Source: Sporosarcina globispora
Lineage (GTDB): Bacteria > Bacillota > Bacilli > Bacillales > Cytobacillaceae
DNA length: 64,000 nucleotides
Assembly: GCF_001274725.1 (NCBI RefSeq)
Contig: NZ_LGUF01000007.1
Coordinates: 4,967,655 to 5,031,654 of the forward strand
Direction: 5' to 3'
Positions 29,121 through 36,714 of this stretch are shown here, piece after piece. A model generated the notes under the pieces. That model had not been told where the DNA came from and did no database searches. It saw only the letters and a program-made list of their open reading frames with translations. The position numbers and the translations under genes are program-made. Each line of letters starts with the position of its first letter. Position 1 is the stretch's first letter.

Positions 29121-29792
29121 ATGAAGTCTGTCATCATTACCGGCGCGGGGTCCGGATTAGGTAAAGAGCTTGCTTTATTATTTGCCAAACAAGGCTTCCA
29201 TACTATTTTAACAGGAAGGACCTTAGACAAACTGCAAAGCGTGGAAAAGGAGATTCACGAAGCTGGCGGAAGCGCTCAATCCTTTTCATTAGATATTACA
29301 ATACTTCAGGAGATCAGCAGCTTGATGACTCAAATCCAAAGCCATGATCTTTACGGCTTAATTAACAATGCTGGAGTTGGACATTTCGGGCCATTAGACC
29401 ATCTTGGAGAGCAGGAAATACAGGATATGCTTCAAACAAACGTGCTGGGCACTATTTATATGACTCAGGCAGTTCTGCCATTTTTTAAAGAAAAAAACGG
29501 CGGCTTGCTGATGAATATCATTTCGACAGCTGGCTTAAAAGGAAAAGTAAATGAATCAGTGTATGCTGCAAGCAAGTTTGCTGTTAGAGGATTTACAGAG
29601 AGCCTTCAGAAAGAACTCGAAAACACGAATATTAAGGTTAAAGCCGTTTATATGGGTGGAATGGATACCCCTTTCTGGGATGAAAGCGACCATATCACAA
29701 ACAAATCCAGGCTTCGTTCTCCTGAAGAAGTGGCAGTAATGATTCTGGATAATTTAGATAAAGAATCTATTGTCATTGAATCTAAAAAATAA
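29121..29792 (+). CDS. Short-chain dehydrogenase/reductase
   Basis: A 223-residue classical SDR: cofactor motif TGAGSGLG (residues 7-14), NNAG, catalytic Ser in ISTAG, and YAASK with catalytic Tyr and Lys. The Arg in LTGRTLDKL suggests NADPH preference. It is slightly short at the C-terminus, so the substrate-binding part is minimal. AAGGAGCG precedes the ATG. It is inserted between yfhH and recX. Substrate unknown. Confidence 0.85.
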   Translation: MKSVIITGAGSGLGKELALLFAKQGFHTILTGRTLDKLQSVEKEIHEAGGSAQSFSLDITILQEISSLMTQIQSHDLYGLINNAGVGHFGPLDHLGEQEIQDMLQTNVLGTIYMTQAVLPFFKEKNGGLLMNIISTAGLKGKVNESVYAASKFAVRGFTESLQKELENTNIKVKAVYMGGMDTPFWDESDHITNKSRLRSPEEVAVMILDNLDKESIVIESKK

Positions 29793-29815
29793 CACATGAG
29801 TTTCCATGTGTTATT
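29788..29815. terminator. Bidirectional terminator between the SDR gene and recX
   Basis: AATAACACATG/CATGTGTTATT with a six-base loop. It overlaps the end of both genes. Confidence 0.85.
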
Positions 29816-30617
29816 CTTCTCCATCACTTAAATATTGATCAATTAATTCGAACGAAAAGCCCTTTCTAAATAAGGCTTGTTTCATTTTTTGCCTGAATTC
29901 GAATTCGGGAAGGTTAGCATATTTCCTCTTGGCTTTTTCCGCCTGGTACTTTAGGGCTGCCAATTCTTCACCTTCTTCTTTTTCAGTCTCCGTTTCAGAT
30001 ACTGCTTCTTGAATGATGTCAAAATTAAAACCTTTACGCATTAACATCTGCTCCAGTTTTTGTCTGAGGATCTTTGATGAATCACGGGCATTTTTCTGTG
30101 CATGCTTTTCACACAGCTTTATTGCTGTACTTAATTCAGCTTTCCTTGGATACACCTCGAGCGCCTCATCAATTAATTTAGGGGATATCCCTTTCTCCTT
30201 TAGTTCAGTCCGGATTAATCCTTTCCCTTTATCTGATGTCTTCATTTGTGTACGCACAAAAGCTATGGCATATTCTTTATCATTCAAAAATTTGTAATCA
30301 TACAATTTGTGGACAACTTCCTGAATAACCGGTTCTTCAACTTCTTTGTCAGCTAAATGTTTGCGGACTTCGGTTTCTGAGCGCATCCTTCTGGATAAAT
30401 ACTGAATAGCCATGTTATAGGATTTCCGGATATCATCCTGATAGCCAATTTCATTTAGTGAAAATTCATCCAGCTCCATTCCTTTTTTGAGCTGATGTTT
30501 TATTAATACATCTTCATCCACACTAAATGCATATTCTTCACCTTTCCCATAATCCATATATATATTGTAGCGGTCTGTGTTTTTTTTCTGAAATGTGATT
30601 TTCGTAATGATCGGCAT
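29811..30617 (-). CDS. recX: Recombination regulator RecX
   Basis: RecX binds RecA filaments and modulates recombination. The 268-residue protein has three-helix RecX repeats: SYNMAIQYLSRRMRSETEVRKHL, shown here by its YLSRRMRSETEVRKHL part, then YDYKFLNDKEYAIAFV and IRTELKEKGISPKLIDEAL, with further repeats at the C-terminus. The length agrees with Bacillus RecX (about 264). It is divergent from yfhF, as in the B. subtilis yfh cluster where it is yfhG. Confidence 0.92.
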   Translation of the reverse strand: MPIITKITFQKKNTDRYNIYMDYGKGEEYAFSVDEDVLIKHQLKKGMELDEFSLNEIGYQDDIRKSYNMAIQYLSRRMRSETEVRKHLADKEVEEPVIQEVVHKLYDYKFLNDKEYAIAFVRTQMKTSDKGKGLIRTELKEKGISPKLIDEALEVYPRKAELSTAIKLCEKHAQKNARDSSKILRQKLEQMLMRKGFNFDIIQEAVSETETEKEEGEELAALKYQAEKAKRKYANLPEFEFRQKMKQALFRKGFSFELIDQYLSDGEE

Positions 30618-30722
30618 TTTTCTCCACCTCTTTTTTTAAATGTAACATATCCAAAAAAGGAATTTGAAAGAAAACGTCGTAAATTGTAACAAAGTATTTG
30701 CCACTTGAAAGGGGAATCTCCC

Positions 30723-31628
30723 ATGAGAATAGCCATCGCAGGCGGAGCTGGCTTTGTTGGAAACGCCTTGGTGAAAAAATTACTGGAGAAAAAACATGAA
30801 ATATTTATTCTAACGAGAAATATATCTGATAAGCAGCATTCTAAAAATCTGAATTATGTACAATGGCTGAATGATGATGATTCACCAGAAGATGTTCTGG
30901 AAAGCATTGACGTGTTTATCAACCTGGCTGGTGAGTCCATTAACAGTGGAAGATGGACGGAAGAACGCAAAAAACGGATATTAAACAGCCGCATTACAGC
31001 CACTAAGGAGGTTCTCCGGATTATTAGCCGCCTTGAAGAAAAGCCGTATACACTAATCAATGCCAGCGCCGTTGGTTACTATGGCACTTCCGAGATTGAA
31101 ACCTTCACCGAGGCTTCCAGGAAAAGCGGTACTGATTTTTTGGCTGATACAGTAAGACGCTGGGAGGATGAGGCATCCAAAGCAGAAGAATTTGAAGTCC
31201 GGGCAGTTTTCTGCAGGTTTGGAATCATTCTTGAAAAAAACGATGGTGCTCTTTCACGAATGGCCCTTCCTTATAAAATATTTGCCGGGGGAACTGTCGG
31301 AACAGGGAGCCAATGGGTTTCCTGGATTCATTTAGATGATGCCGTAAACGGAATCCTTTTTTGCATTGATCAAGAACAGCTCCAAGGTCCCGTAAATTTT
31401 ACATCACCATATCCTGTGACAATGAAGGAATTTGGACAAATACTTGGAGAAGTCCTTAATCGCCCTCACTGGATGCCTGCTCCGGGCTTTGCTTTAAAGA
31501 TAGCTCTTGGGGAGATGAGTACACTGGTATTAGAGGGGCAAAAAGTGCTTCCTGAAAAATTGCAGTCATTTGGTTTTGATTTTTTATATCCAGATTTAAA
31601 GGCAGCTCTTGGCGATATTTATCAATGA
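30723..31628 (+). CDS. yfhF: TIGR01777-type NAD-dependent epimerase/dehydratase YfhF
   Basis: An extended SDR of 301 residues with the N-terminal Rossmann motif GGAGFVG, NLAGESINSGRWTEERKK (a TIGR01777 hallmark) and the active-site YYG within SAVGYYG. The C-terminal DUF1731 segment (MPAPGFALKIALGEMSTLVLEGQ) is present. ATG at 30723 follows AAAGGGG; an upstream in-frame ATG six codons earlier lies before that site. Called cell-division inhibitor SulA-like in old annotations; the true substrate is unknown. Confidence 0.9.
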   Translation: MRIAIAGGAGFVGNALVKKLLEKKHEIFILTRNISDKQHSKNLNYVQWLNDDDSPEDVLESIDVFINLAGESINSGRWTEERKKRILNSRITATKEVLRIISRLEEKPYTLINASAVGYYGTSEIETFTEASRKSGTDFLADTVRRWEDEASKAEEFEVRAVFCRFGIILEKNDGALSRMALPYKIFAGGTVGTGSQWVSWIHLDDAVNGILFCIDQEQLQGPVNFTSPYPVTMKEFGQILGEVLNRPHWMPAPGFALKIALGEMSTLVLEGQKVLPEKLQSFGFDFLYPDLKAALGDIYQ

Positions 31629-31701
31629 AATTTGTATCATTTTTTTCAAATAAGGGAAAAATAAGGGAAGTGTGAACCTTATTCTGAAAGGATGTTGCGA
31701 A

Positions 31702-31827
31702 GTGGACAAAAAGAAGAAAGACAAATCCAAAAGCACTTTATCAAGCATGCAGGAAGTAACTTATTCAAGAGAATTCAAAAGAGCTGACAAAGCAGGCGGA
31801 TTTGCAGGCAGACAGTCAAAACATTAA
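31702..31827 (+). CDS. yfhE: YfhE-like small protein
   Basis: A 41-residue lysine-rich reading frame starting with GTG at 31702, eight bases after AAAGGATG. SSMQEVTYSREFKRADKAG matches what I recall of the short YfhE family. It lies between yfhF and yfhD as in B. subtilis and ends before a strong terminator. Function unknown. Confidence 0.75.
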   Translation: MDKKKKDKSKSTLSSMQEVTYSREFKRADKAGGFAGRQSKH

Positions 31828-31862
31828 TTTCCACCCATACCAGCCCTATTAGTGGCACATGA

Positions 31863-31899
31863 TAAAGGTACGGAAACATTCAGTTTCCGCACCTTTATT
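31863..31899 (+). terminator. Terminator after yfhE
   Basis: TAAAGGTaCGGAAAC pairs with GTTTCCGcACCTTTA, one mismatch, five-base loop. The downstream tail is only moderately T-rich. Confidence 0.7.
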
Positions 31900-31919
31900 G
31901 CTGAAAGGGGTTATTTACA

Positions 31920-32108
31920 ATGGGCCGTGCACATGGACATAAAACTCGTGATAAAAACAAAGCATCACTTCCACAAGTACCAAAGAATATGAAATCTGAC
32001 GGCATCGACGTAGAGTTCAACCGCGAGCTTGCCGATCAAGAAGATCTCGAGGCAATGGCACGTTCCAATGCAGCCAATCAGCGGGTTAAGAACAGTCAAA
32101 AAAGCTAA
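31920..32108 (+). CDS. yfhD: YfhD family small protein
   Basis: A 62-residue hydrophilic protein, GRAHGHKTRDKNKASLPQVP at the N-terminus and ELADQEDLEAMARSNAANQR later, matching the YfhD family. Ribosome site AAAGGGG precedes the ATG. It closes the yfhF-yfhE-yfhD group. Function unknown. Confidence 0.85.
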   Translation: MGRAHGHKTRDKNKASLPQVPKNMKSDGIDVEFNRELADQEDLEAMARSNAANQRVKNSQKS

Positions 32109-32126
32109 GGTTCAATTAACTCAAAA

Positions 32127-32157
32127 AAGAAGCAGGGACATTCAGCCCCTGCTTCTT
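32127..32157. terminator. Bidirectional terminator between yfhD and doxX
   Basis: AAGAAGCAGGG/CCCTGCTTCTT with A/T-runs, located between converging genes. Confidence 0.85.
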
Positions 32158-32162
32158 CCAAT

Positions 32163-32666
32163 TCAGTGATTGTGTGCTTCTTTTTTGCCTATTCCGTGAC
32201 CGCCTTTCATCATTGTCTTAATATATGGGATGGCGAATCTGTCAACTCCCCAGTAGTAAGCACCTGCACCTGTAAATAGAAGGATGATTGCTGCTGTATA
32301 TAGTATTGGGTTAGTGCTTGTTGTTCCTGCTAATAAGAAGTTTAGATTCATGAATGCGCCTGCGATTAATGCCGGTATGGTTGCTGCTCCAAGTATTAAT
32401 CCAATTCCAACAAGAACTTCGCCCCATGCAACTAAAGTGCTGAATAAATCTGCGTTTGGCAATGCTACATTTTCCAGGAAGCCCGCATACCAGCCCTGCA
32501 CTGCCGGATGGTCGCCAGCGGCTTGGGCTATTGCCCCCTGCATGAATCCTCCTGCATTAAATCCGTCTGCTACCTTATGCCATCCTGCTTCCAGCCATTG
32601 TATACCAAGCCAAACCCTTAATATTGTCCACAGGACTGCTGCCTTAGGAGTTTTCCACCATTTCAT
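32163..32666 (-). CDS. DoxX family membrane protein
   Basis: A 167-residue protein with four membrane segments, RVWLGIQWLEAGWHKV near the N-terminus and the GEVLVGIGLILG motif of the DoxX family. Relatives are associated with quinone, thiol or oxidative stress in Bacillus (CatD/MhqP) but the biochemical role is unsettled. The start at 32666 follows GGAGATG six bases upstream. Its promoter is flanked by repeated GTGAAGT sequences, implying dedicated control. The C-terminus is His/Lys-rich (GGHGIGKKEAHNH). Confidence 0.85.
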   Translation of the reverse strand: MKWWKTPKAAVLWTILRVWLGIQWLEAGWHKVADGFNAGGFMQGAIAQAAGDHPAVQGWYAGFLENVALPNADLFSTLVAWGEVLVGIGLILGAATIPALIAGAFMNLNFLLAGTTSTNPILYTAAIILLFTGAGAYYWGVDRFAIPYIKTMMKGGHGIGKKEAHNH

Positions 32667-32976
32667 GATAATCATCTCCATGTTATTATTGTGAATAATT
32701 TCACATAAGCACTTAAAAAATTATTCCCTATCAGGGGATTTTAAAAGCCGGCCAGCTCTTGAGAAGAAAGATTGCTGAAGTGAAGTTATTTGTGAAGTAC
32801 TTCACTAACTTTCCTCACTTATAATATACTCCTTCCCTTCCCTTTTCGCAATATACTTCACTAATTCTTCACAAATATCGGGCTATCATTGATCAGGCTG
32901 TTTTCATCCTGCCAAAGCGGGAATAGGATTAGTACTGTGTAAAATTATTGATGCAATAAAGGAGGACATTTGGCAC
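32667..32976. promoter_or_regulatory. doxX promoter region with GTGAAG repeats
   Basis: Minus-strand promoter TTGCGA (32846-32851), 17 bp, TATATT (32823-32828). A perfect palindrome GTGAAGTACTTCAC (32792-32805) lies just downstream of the expected transcription start, and further CTTCAC copies at 32856-32861 and 32867-32872 flank the -35. GTGAAG also occurs at 32780-32785. The layout suggests an operator for an unidentified repressor or activator. The M20 peptidase gene faces the other way, with AAAGGAGG before its ATG. Confidence 0.6.
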
Positions 32977-34038
32977 ATGCTTGAAAGCTTACTGAAAGAT
33001 CTTATTTCTATTAAAAGCTCTTCTAAGGAAGGAGCAAACCAGGCTATCGAATATTGCCATCAATGGCTGTCGGGCCACGACCTTCCTTCTAGAATAATCG
33101 AAAATAATGGCTATAAAATGGCAGTATGTGAAATTGGAAGCGGTGATCAGACCGTTATTTTTAATGGTCATGTGGATGTTGTTTCAGGAAAGGATGAACA
33201 GTTCATTCCTGTAGAAATCCGCGATAAGATATATGGACGCGGGGCAGTAGATATGAAAGCCGGGGTGGCTGCCATGATGTGTGCAGTAAAAGAACTCCGC
33301 AATAAGCCAATTGGTGTAAAAATACAGCTTCAAATTGTATCAGATGAAGAAATTGGCGGTTTTAATTGCTCCGGTTATTTAGCAGAACAGGGGTATCGCG
33401 GGGATTTTGTCATTTGTTCTGAACCGACGCAGCTCGGAATTGCGCTGGAAGCAAAAGGAGTTATCAGGCTGGACATCCAGATAGACGGAGATCCGGCCCA
33501 CGGCAGCCGTCCATGGGAAGGAATCAATGCCATTGAAAAGGCTTTTGAAGTACATCAAAAACTATTAAAATTGCCCTTTGCAAAAGAAGCATCTGAATTC
33601 TTTCCACAGCCTTCGATTAATCTGGCAAAAATTACTGGAGGAGATGTTTATAATAAGGTGCCTGAAAAATGTATAATGTCGTATGATATCCGATACTTGC
33701 CTGAACAGGATCATGAAGAGATCCTCAAACAAATCGAAACTATCACAGATGGGGAAATTTTCATGAATATGTTCAGCAAGCCCCTTGTGACAGACAGAGA
33801 CAATCCTTTCATATTGATGCTTGAACCTATTGTTGAAAAACACACCGAAGATAAAGCTGTTTTCTTTGGACAGCATGGTTCAGCTGATACTGTGTTCTTT
33901 GCCAATTATGGGATACCAGCTATCGAGTTTGGTCCAACCGGCATGAACTGGCACGGTGATGATGAATATGTCCTTCCGCATTCCATTCATTTATATGAAA
34001 AAATGCTTATCGACTTTGCTATGAAATTTTCAAATTAA
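32977..34038 (+). CDS. M20 family metallopeptidase (ArgE/DapE type)
   Basis: A 353-residue dinuclear zinc hydrolase. Candidate metal ligands are His65 (NGHVDVV), Asp92 (AVDMK), Glu124/125 (SDEEIGG, general base and ligand), Glu149 (CSEP) and a C-terminal His. A dimerisation domain follows about residue 165 (EAKGVIRLDIQIDGDPAHGS region begins near 155). The family includes acetylornithine deacetylase, succinyl-diaminopimelate desuccinylase and many peptidases, and the substrate cannot be fixed here. AAAGGAGG upstream supports the start. Confidence 0.85.
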   Translation: MLESLLKDLISIKSSSKEGANQAIEYCHQWLSGHDLPSRIIENNGYKMAVCEIGSGDQTVIFNGHVDVVSGKDEQFIPVEIRDKIYGRGAVDMKAGVAAMMCAVKELRNKPIGVKIQLQIVSDEEIGGFNCSGYLAEQGYRGDFVICSEPTQLGIALEAKGVIRLDIQIDGDPAHGSRPWEGINAIEKAFEVHQKLLKLPFAKEASEFFPQPSINLAKITGGDVYNKVPEKCIMSYDIRYLPEQDHEEILKQIETITDGEIFMNMFSKPLVTDRDNPFILMLEPIVEKHTEDKAVFFGQHGSADTVFFANYGIPAIEFGPTGMNWHGDDEYVLPHSIHLYEKMLIDFAMKFSN

Positions 34039-34112
34039 ATTGCTTTTTTAATGCTAATAGACTCCCAGTATGGTAAATTTTTGGATATATGATAAAAGGG
34101 GGATTCACAATA

Positions 34113-34778
34113 ATGAGCTCTATTAGTTTATTAAAAAAATCGGCGGGACTTGTCCTGGAGAAAAAGAATCTGACCAATGTTACTGCCAGAGTAGGACTTG
34201 TACTGGACATTTCCGGCTCCATGCGCAAGTTATATAAAAACGGTACTGTACAAAGGGTAGTGGAGAGAATCTTAGCAGTTGCCAGCCAATTTGATGATGA
34301 TGGTGCCCTTGATATTTGGGTCTATGATAATGAATTTTCCAGGTTGAAGCCGGTAACAGAACATGACTTTGAAGGCTATGTGGATCAATATATCTTAAAT
34401 AATGATCTGATTCATAAATTCGGAAGAAATGATGAACCACCGGTAATGGAGGATGTCATTCAGAAATATACCACAGAAGATCCGAGCAGAGACCCTGCCT
34501 TTATTGTTTTCATTAATGATGGAGGCTGTAAAAGAACAATCAAGAAACCGGTTACAGCATCATCCGATAAACCATTATTTTGGCAGTTTGTCGGCATAGG
34601 CGATTCAAACTTTGAGGTACTGGAAAAATTGGATGAAATGGATGGCCGGTATATCGATAACGCAAACTTTTTCTACATTAAAGATATCGAGACCATTTCT
34701 GATAACGAACTTTATGACCTCTTGCTGAATGAATTCCCGGGCTGGCTAAAAGAAGCTAAAGAAAAGAATGTCATTTAA
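34113..34778 (+). CDS. vWA domain protein (TerF/TerY-like)
   Basis: A 221-residue cytoplasmic protein that is essentially one von Willebrand factor A domain: LVLDISGSM carries the MIDAS DxSxS (Asp32, Ser34, Ser36), with later FINDGG and QFVGIGDSNF. The sequence style matches the vWA part of tellurium-resistance proteins, but no TerD-type or AAA-ATPase gene is nearby. AAAGGGGG lies about a dozen bases before the ATG at 34113; an ATG at 34089 is in frame but lacks its own site. Function unknown. Confidence 0.75.
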   Translation: MSSISLLKKSAGLVLEKKNLTNVTARVGLVLDISGSMRKLYKNGTVQRVVERILAVASQFDDDGALDIWVYDNEFSRLKPVTEHDFEGYVDQYILNNDLIHKFGRNDEPPVMEDVIQKYTTEDPSRDPAFIVFINDGGCKRTIKKPVTASSDKPLFWQFVGIGDSNFEVLEKLDEMDGRYIDNANFFYIKDIETISDNELYDLLLNEFPGWLKEAKEKNVI

Positions 34779-34788
34779 TAGATAAGCA

Positions 34789-34824
34789 AAGAGGCGGATT
34801 TGATTTTAATCAAGTCCGCCTCTT
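34789..34824. terminator. Bidirectional terminator after the vWA gene
   Basis: AAGAGGCGGAtTTGATT pairs with AATCAAgTCCGCCTCTT, an almost perfect 17-bp stem. Confidence 0.85.
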
Positions 34825-34884
34825 GTTTGTAAAATCCAACGTATCGCTGTAGGGCAAAAACCTTTTTTGCATCAGACTGCCATT

Positions 34885-36714
34885 TCAGGCATTTGCCCCC
34901 ACAGCCGATTTACCATGAAGCCGATAATAAAAGCCTTCCTTTTCAAGCAGAGATTCATGTGTACCTTCCTCAATAATCCTGCCCTCTTCAAGAACAAAGA
35001 TTTTATCCGCTTTCTGAATCGTATTCAGACGGTGGGCAATGACAAAACTGGTCCTGCCTTTCATCAATTCCTGGAGGGCATCCTGAATTTTAAGCTCTGT
35101 CACCGTATCAATGCTGCTTGTTGCTTCATCCAGAATTAAAATGCCCGGGTTGGCCAGAAATGCACGTGCAATGGAAAGAAGCTGCTTCTGCCCCTGACTA
35201 ATGCCATTTCCGTCCTGACTCAGCAGTGTCTCATACTGCTGAGGAAGTTTCATGATAAAAGAATGGGAATTGGCAAGCTTAGCCGCTTCCACCACTTCAT
35301 CATCTGAGGCTTCCAGCCTGCCGTAGCGGATATTTTCGCGCACAGTGCCGCGGAATAGAAAGGAGTCCTGCAGCACAAATCCCATATTCTTCCTCAGGCT
35401 TTCTTTTTTCACATTGGCTATATCTTCACCGTCAATTAATATACGGCCTGAGTCCCGTTCATAAAATCGGGAGAGCAAATTGATCATTGTTGTCTTTCCT
35501 GCACCTGTTGGACCAACTAGAGCAGCAGTCTGTCCTGAATTCACATGAAGGTTTACATCCCTTACCGTATTTCCATCTTCTTCATATGAAAAAGAAACAT
35601 TAAGGAATTCAACCTCGCCTTTCACATCGGTAAGTTCTTTTAGATGCCCTTCATTTCTGAATTCTTCATCTTCATCCATTATGTCAAATACCCGATCAGC
35701 TCCTGCAATCGCTGATAAAAGTGTGTTAAATTGGTTTGCCAGGTCATTAAGCGGACGTGTGAATTGCCGGGAATATTCCGTGAATATGACAATGACACCG
35801 ATTGAAATCATTCCGTTCAGGGCAAAAATGCCTCCAACCCCCGCAATAATGGCAAAGCTCAAGTTGTTCAGAATATTCATCAGCTTCGGGATAAACCCCG
35901 AATATGTCTGGGCCCAGAACCCTGCCCCCCTAAGTTTTTCCCCTTTTTTCCGGAACTCGGCCATAACTTTCTTTTCCTGTGAAAAGGTCTTGATGATCCT
36001 CTGTCCTGATATGGTCTCTTCAATAAAGCCGTTCAGCTCTCCAAGATTCTTTTGCTGCTCTTTAAATAACCTTCCTGTCCGTGCAGTAATCCATTTCATT
36101 CCAAAAAACATCAGCGGCACAATGATCAGTGTAATGAGCGTCAGCAAAGGACTGAGCCAAAGCATAACGGATACAGTACCAATTAAAGTCAGCAGGCTGG
36201 AAAAGACCTGGATCACTGAACTGTTCAGAGTCGAGCTGACATTTTCAATATCGTTTGTTACCCTGCTCATCAGTTCACCCTGCTGCCGCTTGTCAAAGAA
36301 GGGGATTGGGAGCTTATGCAAATGTCCAAAAAGCTTCGTTCTCATTGTAAAAACAGTTTCCTGTGCGATGCCGATCATCCAATAATTCTGAAACCAAAGT
36401 GCAAGCGAGTTCATCACATAAATGACTCCGAGCCAAATCAGTAAAGCTATAAATCCATCGCTGTTCTTTGTGACAATATACTCGTCAATAGCCATCCCGA
36501 CTAAATATGGACCGAGCAGCCCCATTGCCGAGCTGATAACAACCATAAATAGAACGAGAGATAACAATCCTTTATTGCAGGCTAAATATGACCAGATTCT
36601 TTTTAATGTGAAATTAATGTTCTCAGATTTCGGCTTTTTCCCTTTAGAAAATTCACCATTCAGTTCGAGAGGAAACTTTTTATATTGGAAAGGTGCTTTA
36701 AGCTGTTTAAGCAT
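34885..36714 (-). CDS. Heterodimeric ABC exporter subunit (YfiC-like)
   Basis: A 609-residue fused membrane/ATPase exporter half. After a 50-residue N-terminal extension come six membrane helices, then the nucleotide-binding domain: Walker A GPTGAGKTT, Walker B LILDEATSSID with catalytic Glu, H-switch IAHRLN. Its signature is ISQGQ instead of LSGGQ, a degenerate motif. ATG at 36714 follows GGAGAGGAG and overlaps the upstream partner by 8 bp. Length and pairing resemble B. subtilis YfiC (with YfiB), BmrCD and YheHI. Multidrug or lipid export is a family inference. Confidence 0.85.
   Translation of the reverse strand: MLKQLKAPFQYKKFPLELNGEFSKGKKPKSENINFTLKRIWSYLACNKGLLSLVLFMVVISSAMGLLGPYLVGMAIDEYIVTKNSDGFIALLIWLGVIYVMNSLALWFQNYWMIGIAQETVFTMRTKLFGHLHKLPIPFFDKRQQGELMSRVTNDIENVSSTLNSSVIQVFSSLLTLIGTVSVMLWLSPLLTLITLIIVPLMFFGMKWITARTGRLFKEQQKNLGELNGFIEETISGQRIIKTFSQEKKVMAEFRKKGEKLRGAGFWAQTYSGFIPKLMNILNNLSFAIIAGVGGIFALNGMISIGVIVIFTEYSRQFTRPLNDLANQFNTLLSAIAGADRVFDIMDEDEEFRNEGHLKELTDVKGEVEFLNVSFSYEEDGNTVRDVNLHVNSGQTAALVGPTGAGKTTMINLLSRFYERDSGRILIDGEDIANVKKESLRKNMGFVLQDSFLFRGTVRENIRYGRLEASDDEVVEAAKLANSHSFIMKLPQQYETLLSQDGNGISQGQKQLLSIARAFLANPGILILDEATSSIDTVTELKIQDALQELMKGRTSFVIAHRLNTIQKADKIFVLEEGRIIEEGTHESLLEKEGFYYRLHGKSAVGANA

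Noticed and set aside
32790..32809. Rex-type operator (TTGTG-N8-CACAA)
   Set aside because: The palindrome reads TTGTGAAGTACTTCACTAA, one mismatch from Rex. However, the repeated CTTCAC half-sites around it follow a different pattern and doxX is not a known Rex target, so it is left as an unknown operator.
35681..36385. 234-codon plus-strand open frame
   Set aside because: It is antisense to the membrane domain of the ABC exporter subunit, has no ribosome site and a composition typical of a shadow frame.
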